DNA of 64,000 nt. Origin: Lachancea mirantina (taxonomy: Eukaryota > Ascomycota > Saccharomycetes > Saccharomycetales > Saccharomycetaceae). The translations under genes and the position numbers were made by a program. Positions 45,174-55,394 of the stretch are shown here, in pieces. The number at the start of each line of letters is the position of its first letter. Within the stretch, counting starts at the first letter, position 1. Location of the stretch: the NCBI GenBank assembly GCA_900074745.1, contig LT598469.1, positions 124,001 through 188,000 of the forward strand, written 5' to 3'. The notes under the pieces are model-generated. The model ran no database searches. It was given only the letters and a program-made list of their open reading frames with translations, and was not told the origin of the DNA.

Positions 45174-46010
45174 ATGTCTGCCATTTGTCAGAGTAACCCG
45201 CTGAAACAGCTTGTGGGGAAAACAGATCAGTTTCGGGCCACCGGCTTTCGCCACCATAGGCCAGCAACAACTGTTGCTGGTCCTTCGTCTGGACAGCTAG
45301 CATCCACAGTCCAGCACCAGTTTGCTCAACGCGAAACGAACTCGAATCCATTCATGGCTGGAGTCACACCTCAACATCTCTCCAATAATATGTCATCATC
45401 TACGACAGCATCTTCAGGTCCCGTTTCTGGTGGTCCAGCGGCCGCTACAGCTGGTGACTCCTGGACCCGTCAGTTTGCTGCGATGCAGATCGAAGATAGG
45501 CTGGGTTTCAGCAGCGAGTACATGCGTTTGTACGAGGATTATGAAAAACCGCAACGTAACATGAGAGCCTCATTTGGCTCTACAATCGGCGCCCAGCGGC
45601 CCATGGCAGCCCTGGGCAACCTGCATCAGCAAACTGTCAACTACGCCGAAATCGACGCTGAAATGGAATTGCTTGAACGTGAGTTTTTGGAAACGGACTT
45701 AAGCACAGTTGATGTCGTACAGAACGAAGATCACACAAGCTTCGACGCTGGAGCACCAGACGAAGAACAGACCCGATTCCAAATGGCTGCTGCCGAGGTT
45801 CGTGGCTGTCTGGAATCCCATCAGGAAAACCCTAAATTCCAGCAGTCACAGTTCTTGGGCTTGATGCGCAAGATCAGTGACGGCGTTGTCACGCTCCAAA
45901 AAACCGACCAATCGCATGAAAATTACACCACACTTTACTCTCCTACTACTGGTGAAACCATTGGCTCCGAATATTTCCCCGTGCAAGATGCTGTCCAGCC
46001 TCGGCGTTGA
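45174..46010 (+). CDS. PEX21: Pex7 co-receptor for PTS2 import, Pex18/Pex21
   Basis: 278 residues (Pex21 is 288, Pex18 283). The conserved aromatic block DSWTRQFAAMQIEDRLGFSS and SEYMRLYEDYEKPQR matches the Pex18/21 docking region, and the C-terminal Pex7-binding module includes FLGLMRKISDGVVTLQK and ETIGSEYFPVQD. The N-terminal cysteine in MSAICQSNP corresponds to the ubiquitinated cysteine used in receptor recycling. The protein brings Pex7 and PTS2 cargo to the peroxisome. S. cerevisiae has duplicates PEX18 and PEX21; one copy is seen here. ATGs at 45171 and 45174 are adjacent. Confidence 0.9.
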   Translation: MSAICQSNPLKQLVGKTDQFRATGFRHHRPATTVAGPSSGQLASTVQHQFAQRETNSNPFMAGVTPQHLSNNMSSSTTASSGPVSGGPAAATAGDSWTRQFAAMQIEDRLGFSSEYMRLYEDYEKPQRNMRASFGSTIGAQRPMAALGNLHQQTVNYAEIDAEMELLEREFLETDLSTVDVVQNEDHTSFDAGAPDEEQTRFQMAAAEVRGCLESHQENPKFQQSQFLGLMRKISDGVVTLQKTDQSHENYTTLYSPTTGETIGSEYFPVQDAVQPRR

Positions 46011-46186
46011 ATTCACTCACGTATGCCTTGTTTCACGATTTTCACGACACACTTCTCTGCATGTATAGATCAAGATGTAATTTTCTCTAGCTAACGACGC
46101 AGGTTCTAATGATACTTGATTGATGGACACGTTTTTACTATATGTTTTGATCCAGATTTCCAGTACGCTATTTGTAAACGCAATGG

Positions 46187-47332
46187 CTATTTGGATCTGG
46201 ATTTGGAACTGCCTTTCCTGAACTCTATCAGCTCGACCTCTGCTGACGATGACCGGTCCTGCCGCTGGTCTTTTTGACTATCGCCGCTGTTTACGAACTT
46301 CAAATGGTTGCTCGAGGGACCTTGCTGTCCTTTTGCATCCTGTCTCTTGGATTCTGTGCTTGAATTTGTCGTTTCCTCTTCTATTCCGAGCAGGCCAGCC
46401 TTCATGTCGGTGACAAAATTCCATAGCGAAGTAGAGACGTTGCCCATAACGTCATCGGGCACTTGCGGTTGGGCGTTATTTCCACTGGCCGAATCTTTTT
46501 GTGGAGAGTTGCTTCCCCCTTCAACGTCGTCCCAGTGAAGCTTCTTTTCAAGTTCATGCTGTATTAGTTGATCAAATTGATTGAAAAGCGACAACGGTTT
46601 AGACCATACAGATTCCTTTTGCGCGCTATCATCATTGGGCGTACCTTGAGTTGCAATCTTACCAGATTCACTCGAATCTGCTGGTAGTGGCGCCTTAGGT
46701 GTCGGAACTTTAGCCTCGTTTTCTATCAAAGCGAGACTTACACGCCGTTTAAGATCTTGAAGTTCTCTCTGCCTTGCTTGGACACCGTGTTCCTCTTGAA
46801 AGAGCGATTTCTTCAATTCTTCGATCCTGCGCTTGGCCTCAAGCAATTCTTGTTCCTTACTGGCCAAGACTTGTAAAAGTGTGCTCACATCTGGTTCTGA
46901 CGGCAGTTCATCTGAGTGTAAGCTACTGGTACGCGACCTCCTCGAGGCATTACTACCGGATCTTGCTCTCAACTGAACTTTATGTTCCTGTGGTTTGTTG
47001 TGCGGTGAAGGTGAAATGATGGGCTGTAGAAGTGACTTCCGTTTAAGTGTATTGGAACGACCAAATTTGACCGCAGGACCACCAGATCCGCCTGACCCAC
47101 TAACTACTCCAGGTGGCGTATCTTTCAACGGATGATCCCTTTCACTGGCTCGGCTTGGTGTCGTATGTGAAACGGTCCAGGACCGTCTCTGCGCTGTTTG
47201 TGCAGTGGGAAAAGGCGGTGAATTTTCAAGAGGGGATTGAAGTGCTCCCGTTCTCACCCCAGTATCTATTTGCATCTCTCGATCTGTACTGTCGAGAAAC
47301 TCTTCCAATGTTCTCATTTTGGGTCTCTGCAC
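46187..47332 (-). CDS. TDA11: Tda11-like coiled-coil protein
   Basis: 381 residues (504 in S. cerevisiae). The N-terminal motif MRTLEEFLDSTDREMQID precedes Ser/Pro-rich sequence, a coiled coil at ~residues 150-205 (LLQVLASKEQELLEAKRRIEELK) and a conserved C-terminal patch (LFNQFDQLIQHELEKKLHWDD). The molecular function is not known; the S. cerevisiae mutant is topoisomerase-I-damage affected. The call relies on position: TDA11 (YHR159W) lies between PEX18 and KEL1 there, as here. It converges with PEX21. ATGs at residues 1 and 6 are both plausible. Confidence 0.78.
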   Translation of the reverse strand: MQRPKMRTLEEFLDSTDREMQIDTGVRTGALQSPLENSPPFPTAQTAQRRSWTVSHTTPSRASERDHPLKDTPPGVVSGSGGSGGPAVKFGRSNTLKRKSLLQPIISPSPHNKPQEHKVQLRARSGSNASRRSRTSSLHSDELPSEPDVSTLLQVLASKEQELLEAKRRIEELKKSLFQEEHGVQARQRELQDLKRRVSLALIENEAKVPTPKAPLPADSSESGKIATQGTPNDDSAQKESVWSKPLSLFNQFDQLIQHELEKKLHWDDVEGGSNSPQKDSASGNNAQPQVPDDVMGNVSTSLWNFVTDMKAGLLGIEEETTNSSTESKRQDAKGQQGPSSNHLKFVNSGDSQKDQRQDRSSSAEVELIEFRKGSSKSRSK

Positions 47333-48293
47333 ATGCTTGTTTCTTTAGAGTTCAATTAGCTGGAAAACGTCAAGATTCTTACTTGTTATGCGGATATAGC
47401 AAAGAGAAGTTGATGGAACAGAAGAGATAGCTTCATGATAGCTTCATGAGTGAGTTTTTAGCAAAACGTCAATATATCGTGTAGTATGGTAATGCAGCAC
47501 CGTGTGGGTCAAAAACCAACCTTCTACGATACTTTCTCGATGAGTTGTGGTGTTCGGTGTGCACTTGTGTCTATATATACGTTTGATTGGTGAGCCAAGT
47601 GGTCCTGTAAGCAAGATTATGAGACGCCGGTATCGAAACGTGAACGATAGGTCCGTTAGGCTTTATTCTGGTCTTCCTGTGGTCTCCTAGGTTCAGCAGT
47701 GTCAATGGCCATTTTGAAACAACTTGAAACCGAGCTCTGAAACATTGTTGCGCTATATACTGCGATGAATCGATAACAGTTAGCCTCATAGACTATGTAA
47801 TCTTAATGTTATTTGGTTCTGAGCGACTTGGTCATTACAGTTTCACAGTGTCATGTCATCGTAAACACCATGAGATACATTCGCAGTAGTGCAGTGATGC
47901 AGCTTTTGCAACACAATATGTCAGACATTTACGTTTCATGACAGCAAGCATTAAGAATGATAATTTACAAGACTTTACTTAGCTCTTCAGAGTCAAATCG
48001 GTGACAATTTATCTCATTCGTGATATCTTAACTCAACTCAATCATTTCTGGTCGACGTTAATCGGATTTTTTCCAGGTCAAAATCGGAGGCAGAGTTTAG
48101 CCAGTTTTGTACCATTAAGTCAAAATCTTCTTCATAGCATCATCTGTATGCTCCTCTCTTTCGACACCACTGCTCATCATCGCCTGTGGTCTTCCCTCAT
48201 TTTTCATATCACGAAACAAGCACAATGAGGTTTTGAAAATCGTCAAATCAAAACAACTTATAAAAGAAGGCACATTGAAACAGTTTGATCACG
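47333..48293. other. TDA11-KEL divergent intergenic region
   Basis: 0.96 kb, the shared promoter region of two divergent genes. It includes an 11-bp tandem duplication (GATAGCTTCAT twice, 47426-47447). No gene is recognised. Confidence 0.5.
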
Positions 48294-51212
48294 ATGGCGC
48301 CGTTTAAGTTTGGTAAAAAGCTTGGCAAAGACAAGGCTAAACCAGATCAGAAAAAACCTGAACCTTCTAGCCCCATAAACTCGGGTGTACCAGCGAATTT
48401 TACGCGTCCCTCAACGTCGCCACCAGTACAACGATCCGGTCAAGAAGGGTTTTCTCAGGCTCCAGGGCAAAATAACCAAATACCACAAGCGAGATCTTCC
48501 AGAGTACTTCCTCCTGTGGGATCTTCTCAATTGAGAAACGTGTCAAGTGCATCTGCGCTGCAAGCTGCCGAATTCACTCCCTGGGCCCGTACCAAATTGG
48601 CCAATACCCCTTTCCCCCGTTACAGACACGTTGCATCAGCGCAGGTATCGGATATGGGTCAAATATTCGTTATTGGAGGTCTCCACGACCAATCCGTCTA
48701 CGGCGACACTTGGATCATACAAGCGCGTGGTGATGGGCACACATTTGCGGCTAGAACCGTAGATATCAGCGATACAACACCTCCACCACGCGTTGGTCAT
48801 GCCGCGACGCTATGTGGCAATGCATTTGTCGTTTTTGGTGGTGACACTCATAAAGTCAACAGCGAGGGTCTAATGGACGATGACATTTATTTGTTCAACA
48901 TTAATTCTTACAAATGGACCATTCCACAACCAGTTGGACCGCGTCCTTTGGGGCGGTATGGTCACAAGATTGCCGTGATTGCCACCACGCAAATGAAGAC
49001 CAAACTTTACGTTTTTGGAGGCCAATTCGATGACACTTATTTCAATGATTTGGCGGTGTTTGACCTGTCTTCGTTCAGAAGACCCAATTCGCAATGGCAA
49101 TTTATTAAACCCAACAGTCTAACTCCGCCACCACTAACGAACCACGTCATGGTCGCGTATGATTATAAACTATGGGTATTTGGAGGTGATACGCACCAGG
49201 GGCTCATCAATGACGTTTACGTCTTCGATCCCAATTTGAACAATTGGCAACATATTGAAACCGCTGGTGAAAAGCCTCCACCCGTCCAGGAACATTCTGC
49301 CGTTTTGCTCGGCGAGTTGATGTGCGTCATGGGCGGTAAAGACGAACAAGACAGTTATCTCAACTGTGTTTACTTCTTGAACTTAAGGACTTGGAAATGG
49401 TTCAAACTTCCGCATTTCAAAGTTGGAATTCCGCAAGGTCGCTCGGGCCATTCCTTGACAGTGCTGGGTAACAAAAAGATCCTTGTCATGGGCGGTGACA
49501 AGTTTGATTATGCCAAGATAGCTCCTGATGATATGCATACGTCAAATACTGACACTGGGTGTGGAACAATACTCTACACTCTTGACCTTTCAAACCTCAA
49601 AGAACTGTGTCCAGGCATTTACGAAGGTGCCACGGCAGATGCTTCTTCCAGATCTGCTAAACGTCAGGATATTGCGGAAAACCAAAACATTTTGACTCCC
49701 AACCCAGAGAGGTATACGACTCCAAAGACTCATCAGGATGAGTTTTCCAAACGATCTGTTTCTGGAGGAGAAGAACCCACTACTCCACGCAACCAGCCCG
49801 ACTTTCATGGTGCAGCCGATCAACTCACGCAAGAAATTAAGAAGCCCGTTTCTCCAATTCCAAAGCTTTCCGATGTCAATTTAGCAGCGAAAAGCCCTCC
49901 ACCAAGAGTAATATCACTCTCTTCAAACAATGATTCTGAGCAACCCTCATATCAGGAAGATCATGACGAGACTGATCAGAGTATTGCTGTACCGCAAAAC
50001 TTAACGTTTAAACATCAAGTAGCAAATACCAAAGTGATTGAAAAGACACCAAATGATGAGATCGTGGAAACTAGCAGTCCAGCTGCGGCAACCTCTTCAC
50101 CACAAGCAACCATAGAAAACATCAACGAATCGATCACGCCTGGTCCTTATAAGAGGGCTGATATGTTATATCCACAGGAACAGAATTCCAAATTACTTTT
50201 GAAAGCGACCATTGACGAACTGAAGCAAGAATTGCAAAATTTAAAGGCAGAGGCAGAGACCAAAGCCGTTTCGGCAAGTAATCGCATAAAGGAACTAGAG
50301 TCAGAGAACGCAGCTCTTCGATCTGAGGAAAATGCGTCTAGCAAGCATACATTGCAAACCAATTACGATATGGTGGTTGCAGACAAGACTGAGAGCAAAA
50401 GCCGAATCTCGGAGCTCGAGGGACTTCTCTCTAACAAGTTCGTCGATGTCGCTCGTCTTCACGATATCATCAAGGCTCAAAGCGCAAAACTTGAAGAGTA
50501 TGATGATAATGAAAGTCTGAAGGCTCGATATGATTCTTTGAAACACAATTACGAACTTTTACAGAAAGAAATGGAGAGTTCAAGAACCGCACAAGTGGAA
50601 GAAAACCGTCTTTTCCGTTCAGAGTTGAAGACTTACACTGCTGGGCTGGGTGAACTCCTAGGTTACTGGAAAGAGAACGGTCTGCCAAGCTCTGCGTCGA
50701 GAGAAGCCGAGGAGAGCCGTGAAAAGTTGGTATCCAACCTGACATCGAAAATCGATACGCTTATGGGCGAAAAGAAAGAGTTACAAGCAACGTTAGAGAA
50801 AATGGAAACGGATCGCGGGAACTTGGCCGCTGACCACACGAAGCTGGAAGAACATTACAAAAACAGTTTGAACTCTGTGGATAACGCTAATCGCGCGTTG
50901 GCAGTCTGTCAGGAAGAACTTCACAAAATGAAACAAGAGAAGAAACGCTTGGCCGATGAGCTCGAAGAATGGCGATACAAGAATGTTCAGCGTGCCGATA
51001 CGAGTCTCACTTCCAATGACGACTCCGTTGGAAACACCAGCGTCACTGGCACACCAGATCCTAATAGCGAGATGCGTGACGCTCCATGGCGTCTCAAGAT
51101 CAAAGATCTTAAGGCCGAACTGTTCATTATCAAGCAAGAACGTGACTCCCTGAAGGACGATGTGTTGGAGTTGAAGAAAAAGCTCCTGAACCTGGACAAC
51201 GATGATTATTGA
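48294..51212 (+). CDS. KEL1: Kelch-repeat polarity protein Kel1/Kel2
   Basis: 972 residues from MAPFKFGKKLGKDKAK. Six or so kelch repeats lie at residues ~85-440 (for example RYRHVASAQVSDMGQIFVIGG, PPRVGHAATLCGNAFVVFGG, GRYGHKIAVI, PVQEHSAVLLGELMCVMGG). A disordered Ser/Pro linker follows, then a long coiled coil at ~640-965. Kel1 and Kel2 regulate the mitotic exit network (Lte1) and cell fusion and polarity. S. cerevisiae has the two duplicates KEL1 (YHR158C) and KEL2 (YGR238C); this is the single copy. The in-frame ATG three codons earlier is less family-like. Confidence 0.94.
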   Translation: MAPFKFGKKLGKDKAKPDQKKPEPSSPINSGVPANFTRPSTSPPVQRSGQEGFSQAPGQNNQIPQARSSRVLPPVGSSQLRNVSSASALQAAEFTPWARTKLANTPFPRYRHVASAQVSDMGQIFVIGGLHDQSVYGDTWIIQARGDGHTFAARTVDISDTTPPPRVGHAATLCGNAFVVFGGDTHKVNSEGLMDDDIYLFNINSYKWTIPQPVGPRPLGRYGHKIAVIATTQMKTKLYVFGGQFDDTYFNDLAVFDLSSFRRPNSQWQFIKPNSLTPPPLTNHVMVAYDYKLWVFGGDTHQGLINDVYVFDPNLNNWQHIETAGEKPPPVQEHSAVLLGELMCVMGGKDEQDSYLNCVYFLNLRTWKWFKLPHFKVGIPQGRSGHSLTVLGNKKILVMGGDKFDYAKIAPDDMHTSNTDTGCGTILYTLDLSNLKELCPGIYEGATADASSRSAKRQDIAENQNILTPNPERYTTPKTHQDEFSKRSVSGGEEPTTPRNQPDFHGAADQLTQEIKKPVSPIPKLSDVNLAAKSPPPRVISLSSNNDSEQPSYQEDHDETDQSIAVPQNLTFKHQVANTKVIEKTPNDEIVETSSPAAATSSPQATIENINESITPGPYKRADMLYPQEQNSKLLLKATIDELKQELQNLKAEAETKAVSASNRIKELESENAALRSEENASSKHTLQTNYDMVVADKTESKSRISELEGLLSNKFVDVARLHDIIKAQSAKLEEYDDNESLKARYDSLKHNYELLQKEMESSRTAQVEENRLFRSELKTYTAGLGELLGYWKENGLPSSASREAEESREKLVSNLTSKIDTLMGEKKELQATLEKMETDRGNLAADHTKLEEHYKNSLNSVDNANRALAVCQEELHKMKQEKKRLADELEEWRYKNVQRADTSLTSNDDSVGNTSVTGTPDPNSEMRDAPWRLKIKDLKAELFIIKQERDSLKDDVLELKKKLLNLDNDDY

Positions 51213-51265
51213 AAGAAGCGTTCGCTACACATTAACACAGATGCCTTTGTATTATTAACACTTAA

Positions 51266-51739
51266 TTAGCGAGGACTCGATGTAATGGCTAAATCTCTTG
51301 TATCAGCCAGCGTTTCAAACGGCGGTGAACCGCTGTTAATTACATCGTCGTCCGACATCAAGATGTCGTCTTGAACAAAATATTGTGCTTTATGAAACTC
51401 AATCTTGGCTGGATCTTCTTGTAAAGTCTCAGAAGCCAGAATAGAGATACAAGTGTCGTCCTTCGAATCCGGAACGTCCTGTTCGACGAATATTTGCTCG
51501 ACAAGAGTTTGCTCGCCCAGAGAGTAATCTAGTACACCTGGGTCACGTTTAACACGCTTTGCGGATTCAAATCTCTCAGGCTTCGTCAACTTTCCTGTTT
51601 TATATTTATTTTGCACTTGTTCGAACCGTTTCTTGTCAACTACATGTATGTTGTTCCCAGGCATCAAATTGGTCAAAATCTCACCAGAGAGTCGATAATG
51701 GTCACAAAACTCCTGCAATGTCACTATTTGGAGTCCCAT
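51266..51739 (-). CDS. REC104: Candidate Rec104 meiotic recombination protein
   Basis: 157 residues (182 in S. cerevisiae). It is convergent with KEL across 53 bp, the position and orientation of REC104 (YHR157W) beside KEL1. The N-terminal TLQEFCDHYRLSGE... and DKKRFEQVQNKY resemble the start of Rec104 in spacing of aromatic and charged residues, but similarity is weak; the family evolves very fast. The C-terminus is acidic. Rec104 with Rec102 forms the Top6B-like partner of Spo11 that makes meiotic double-strand breaks. An URS1-like TAGCCGCTG lies at 51978-51986 upstream. The name rests mostly on synteny. Confidence 0.65.
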   Translation of the reverse strand: MGLQIVTLQEFCDHYRLSGEILTNLMPGNNIHVVDKKRFEQVQNKYKTGKLTKPERFESAKRVKRDPGVLDYSLGEQTLVEQIFVEQDVPDSKDDTCISILASETLQEDPAKIEFHKAQYFVQDDILMSDDDVINSGSPPFETLADTRDLAITSSPR

Positions 51740-52360
51740 TGCGTGAAAACTTGCAAAATGGCGATCGGAATGGTATTAATATCGAGTAATTTGAACCTTT
51801 ACCCCTCAAAACGTTTTCCACAGCCGCTCAGTTCAAAACAACGCTAATTTTCTGGGAAAAACGGTGAATCCTGCTAATCTGGGTGTTCCTCGGTGACTAG
51901 GTTCACAAATACCGAACTACAAAGTGGATAGACAAATAATGAGCCGCTTGCACTCTACTTCTCTATCACCTTTCTTTAGCCGCTGTTATTGGCCCCGTTT
52001 GGCGTTAATAGACAGATCGAGGGGGTCGTCGTACAGAATGATTATAAATACGACGACTGTTGTCACTATTCACGGAACCGTTGATATTATCCCGAATCAT
52101 CAATACTCCAGAGGGGAAAGGGACCCTTTTGACCTTTATTTTCGAACTATGACAAGCCCGTGCGTCGTTGAAATTCGAAGAATACAAGGGCCAAAACGTA
52201 GTGGTTTTTGGTATTAAAATCACGAGGGTATCTCAGGTAAATCCAGATATTTAAGAGGGCGGGATATACCAGATTTTCAAAGCTTTGCCTGTGAGTTCTT
52301 GTCGGTGATTGGCTTCTCAGCACCTATTTCGTCGGAACGAAGCGTCATTTTTATTCTTCG
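51740..52360. other. REC104-YGR237C divergent intergenic region
   Basis: 621 bp of shared promoter. TAGCCGCTG at 51978-51986 is one base from the meiotic URS1 core TAGCCGCCG. A 97-codon frame (51924-52217) is not recognisable and is not called. Confidence 0.5.
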
Positions 52361-54463
52361 ATGTCGAGCAAATCCGCGTATGTGAATCATGTTTCGTTCG
52401 ATGATCTTTCCGCTGGACTTTGCGAGGAACAGTTGGAACAGCGAATGCAAAAAGCACGTTTACTGAGCGCATTTTCGTCGCAATCCCCGCGGCTGCTCAG
52501 CCCCACAGTGTCGAACTCCGACGGTATGATGGGGTCTCCGAGGGACTCGTATTTTGCACCGTCTCGCCGCAGCTTGTCGCCCTTTGAAACTTCAGGTTCG
52601 TCGTCGGCGTCTTACCTGAACAACGCCAGCCGTGTGACCCGCGCGAGATCCGAGCTGGGGGTCCAAGGACCGGAACTTGGTCGAAGTCTGACAGAAGCCA
52701 ACAGCGGTAGTAACTCTTCGAGTAACGCGTCTATCACGCGACTGAAATCTGCACCTGGGGGCCCCGTTGACGGTTGGACTTCCAGCCGACCCCGCAGATC
52801 TTCGCTCAAGACCGGAAGCGGTCTTTCTGCATTAAGGGACGAAATTGATAGCATCGACTTGAGCGACAGTGATCCAGAGATGGAGCGCGTCCTGGACTTG
52901 CGAACTGCGAAGAACACGCAGGAAAATTCGGGGTCTTCCAAGGGCTATACCACATCTGCGTTTTCGAACCTAAATGAACCGGAAGATAAAGTCATGCGGG
53001 GTGAGTATCCAGTAAGCAAACAACCCGAAACTCAAAGGCGAAAAACTTTGGCTGGCATGAGCGATGCTGAAGTTTTGGCATTAGAGCAAAAATATGAGTC
53101 TCAATCCCGAACCAATTACAATATGGAACAATTCGATTTCGGTAAACAAGCAGACGTACTAATTGATTCTCAAAACTCTAAAAACCTTACTAGTCCTGCA
53201 AATTGGAGTCTAACAATGTATCCATCTCGTCCCTGTGTTCGCCATCAAGCGCTTGCCCTCACCAAAGTCAACCGTAACTTCGAAAAGTGCCTACACGAAC
53301 GCTACGGTGATGATATTCCGGAAGCCGTGCGTACCGTGATGTGCTATATTTCTGGAAGAGAGCACACCTGGTCTTCGGTGGATTGGTTTGTCGAAAACAT
53401 GGCCAAAGATGGAGATCATTTAGTGATTGTGAGCTGCGTGTGTCCGTACGAGGAATTGCTCAAGGTACCAATACGACCCTCGGGTACCTCGTTAGATGAG
53501 TTCGATTTTGGAAAGCAAGCCTCAAATGCATATAACCGATACTCAAACCGAGATGCCGAGTTGACTACTCTGAGGCAAGACCTGGACCGCGTTGCACGAC
53601 ATCATTGCACCGACTTACTGAACTACTATGCCACTCGATGCGTCAAAAAATGCATTAAAATATCTGTGGAATTGATTAAAGACAAGTCAACCACAAGTGC
53701 TTGGACGTCAGCATTGGCGCTGTACAAACCAGATCTTCAAATCGTGAGCACTGTAAGCACAAATTTGCAAATCAAATTTAAAAATTCGAATGTTAAACTA
53801 CCCTTTTTTGTTATGAGACATTATTGGACTCCAACTTTAGTGGTACCTTATGAATTCATAGAGCCAAAGAAATTGAAAGAGGGTCCAGATCAAACTGTTA
53901 GCGACGAGGCCAAAAAACTTACGACGCTACCTTACGAGGAACTGCTAGCCGGTGTCGATCGAATAATCAAGAGAACTTTGAAGAACCCGTTCGAAAAGAA
54001 CGCAAATAATGATAGCAAGAATGCAAACGATGCAGATGCTTCAAGTATTAATGCCTATTTCCCCGCAAGCTTCGATACCGACCACCAATTCGATGAATTT
54101 GAGCGTCTTGGTTACTTAAGACCTGTTCCAACACACATGACAGCGCTTTCCTCTAAGGCGAGCTCGCGTGGTTCTGGAAAGTCAAGCAGGAGATGCTCTC
54201 GAATTCAATTTATGGACGATCGTGGTGGAATTTACAAAGTCAAGTCCTTAATAGATCCAGAGAATTCTATTACTGAAGATAAGTCAATGGTGCGAAAGAC
54301 TAAGTCAGCTACCACTCCTACCCCGCACACAAATCTTTCGCGCAGAAGTTCCGCCTACAGTCGTGAAACGAGAAAGAGCACATCTTCTCAACCTGAGACC
54401 GTGAAAAACAAGAAGTCGGGTAAACTCTCAGGGTTTTTCAAAAAGCTCGGATTTAACAAATAG
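52361..54463 (+). CDS. YGR237C orthologue, possible universal-stress-protein-like fold
   Basis: 700 residues (785 in S. cerevisiae), uncharacterised. A Ser/Arg-rich N-terminal third is followed by a conserved core at ~residues 275-510 (WSLTMYPSRPCVRHQALALTK, VMCYISGREHTWSSVDWFVENM, GDHLVIVSCVCPYEELL, CIKISVELIKDKST, FFVMRHYWTPTLVVP). The core order (strand, helix, DGDHLVIV, then a PDLQIVSTV-like strand) is reminiscent of fungal universal stress proteins; that is my inference. The C-terminus is basic and ends SGFFKKLGFNK. Its place after KEL and before SPG1 matches YGR238C-YGR237C-YGR236C. Confidence 0.85.
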   Translation: MSSKSAYVNHVSFDDLSAGLCEEQLEQRMQKARLLSAFSSQSPRLLSPTVSNSDGMMGSPRDSYFAPSRRSLSPFETSGSSSASYLNNASRVTRARSELGVQGPELGRSLTEANSGSNSSSNASITRLKSAPGGPVDGWTSSRPRRSSLKTGSGLSALRDEIDSIDLSDSDPEMERVLDLRTAKNTQENSGSSKGYTTSAFSNLNEPEDKVMRGEYPVSKQPETQRRKTLAGMSDAEVLALEQKYESQSRTNYNMEQFDFGKQADVLIDSQNSKNLTSPANWSLTMYPSRPCVRHQALALTKVNRNFEKCLHERYGDDIPEAVRTVMCYISGREHTWSSVDWFVENMAKDGDHLVIVSCVCPYEELLKVPIRPSGTSLDEFDFGKQASNAYNRYSNRDAELTTLRQDLDRVARHHCTDLLNYYATRCVKKCIKISVELIKDKSTTSAWTSALALYKPDLQIVSTVSTNLQIKFKNSNVKLPFFVMRHYWTPTLVVPYEFIEPKKLKEGPDQTVSDEAKKLTTLPYEELLAGVDRIIKRTLKNPFEKNANNDSKNANDADASSINAYFPASFDTDHQFDEFERLGYLRPVPTHMTALSSKASSRGSGKSSRRCSRIQFMDDRGGIYKVKSLIDPENSITEDKSMVRKTKSATTPTPHTNLSRRSSAYSRETRKSTSSQPETVKNKKSGKLSGFFKKLGFNK

Positions 54464-54956
54464 AGTTGCTCATGCCCAACAGAAACGTTGCCCATGGCAT
54501 CAGCATGGTGATTTCATCGTAGGATACATTCGGGAAGTAGGTTGCTACAGCTTTCGCTAAGACCTTATTTTGATTCCGAAAAAAATGTGGGGGTCTCGTG
54601 CTAAAGGGGTGCTTTTCCTTTTTTGCAAGGGGCAGTTTTCCACTGTCATGTAATGTGAGCAGGCTGACCATGAGACGACGGGAAAAGTTGCTGTTGGCAC
54701 GCTGGTATGCTTCCCTGTATGGGATAGGGTGGTAGGATGTAACACCAGAAGTTGGAGCTGGTTGGAGACTGCGATAACAACGTACATTGGTCCTGTGAGC
54801 TATGTGGTCAAACGGGATGCGCAGTTGCCAGTACTGATTGCTCTTTGCTTGAAAAGAGTGTATAAGGAGAGGATCTGGTGTTGGAAGAGACATTACAAAA
54901 CATCACAAAACATATGACCAACTAAAAGACATTTTGACCAAACAACAAAACAACTG
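54464..54956. other. SPG1 promoter region
   Basis: 493 bp between the YGR237C orthologue and SPG1. TGTATAAGG at ~54859 may be the SPG1 TATA element. An antisense 146-codon frame here is not supported. Confidence 0.5.
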
Positions 54957-55394
54957 ATGAAAATTAATTCTACCATCTATGATGAAGCGCATAAGCTGGC
55001 TCTCAGGCCTCGAATGAAACTTTTGTTCTACGGAGTGCTTTGCGGAGCCGCAGTTCCTACCATGTACCTGAGGACCTACTACATGCCCAAAGTGGAGGCC
55101 AACAACGCACGAGACGTCAAAAAGTTAGGCAATCAAGTGAACCAATTGCAAAAAAGAGCTGCCAAGATTGAGGATTCCGTGGTCTCCGGTGGGGCCAGCG
55201 GGGCCGGCGGAACCGGAACGATTTTCTCAGAAGCACCGATCAGAACAAGTGAAAATCTAGGTTTACTCGGCGGAGTCGGTGACATTCCGTTGGCAACCTG
55301 GCACATAGGCGGTCGAAACCGCTATGCCAATGACGAAAACTACAGAAAACTCGTGGACGAGGCAAACGCGATCATGTTTTCTTCAATTATGTGA
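54957..55394 (+). CDS. SPG1: Stationary-phase mitochondrial protein Spg1
   Basis: 145 residues (95 in S. cerevisiae). Both ends match Spg1 well: an N-terminal MKINSTIYDEAHKLALRPRM with a membrane segment LLFYGVLCGAAVPTMYL, and the terminal MFSSIM, which is identical in S. cerevisiae. The difference is a longer middle with a Gly-rich loop (SGGASGAGGTG) and a short heptad stretch. Spg1 is needed for survival at high temperature in stationary phase and localises to mitochondria; its activity is unknown. It sits between the YGR237C orthologue and MIC26, as expected. Confidence 0.88.
   Translation: MKINSTIYDEAHKLALRPRMKLLFYGVLCGAAVPTMYLRTYYMPKVEANNARDVKKLGNQVNQLQKRAAKIEDSVVSGGASGAGGTGTIFSEAPIRTSENLGLLGGVGDIPLATWHIGGRNRYANDENYRKLVDEANAIMFSSIM

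Noticed and set aside
54453-54893. 146-codon minus-strand frame before SPG1
   Set aside because: It overlaps the end of the YGR237C orthologue and fills the SPG1 promoter; no motif or gene-order support.
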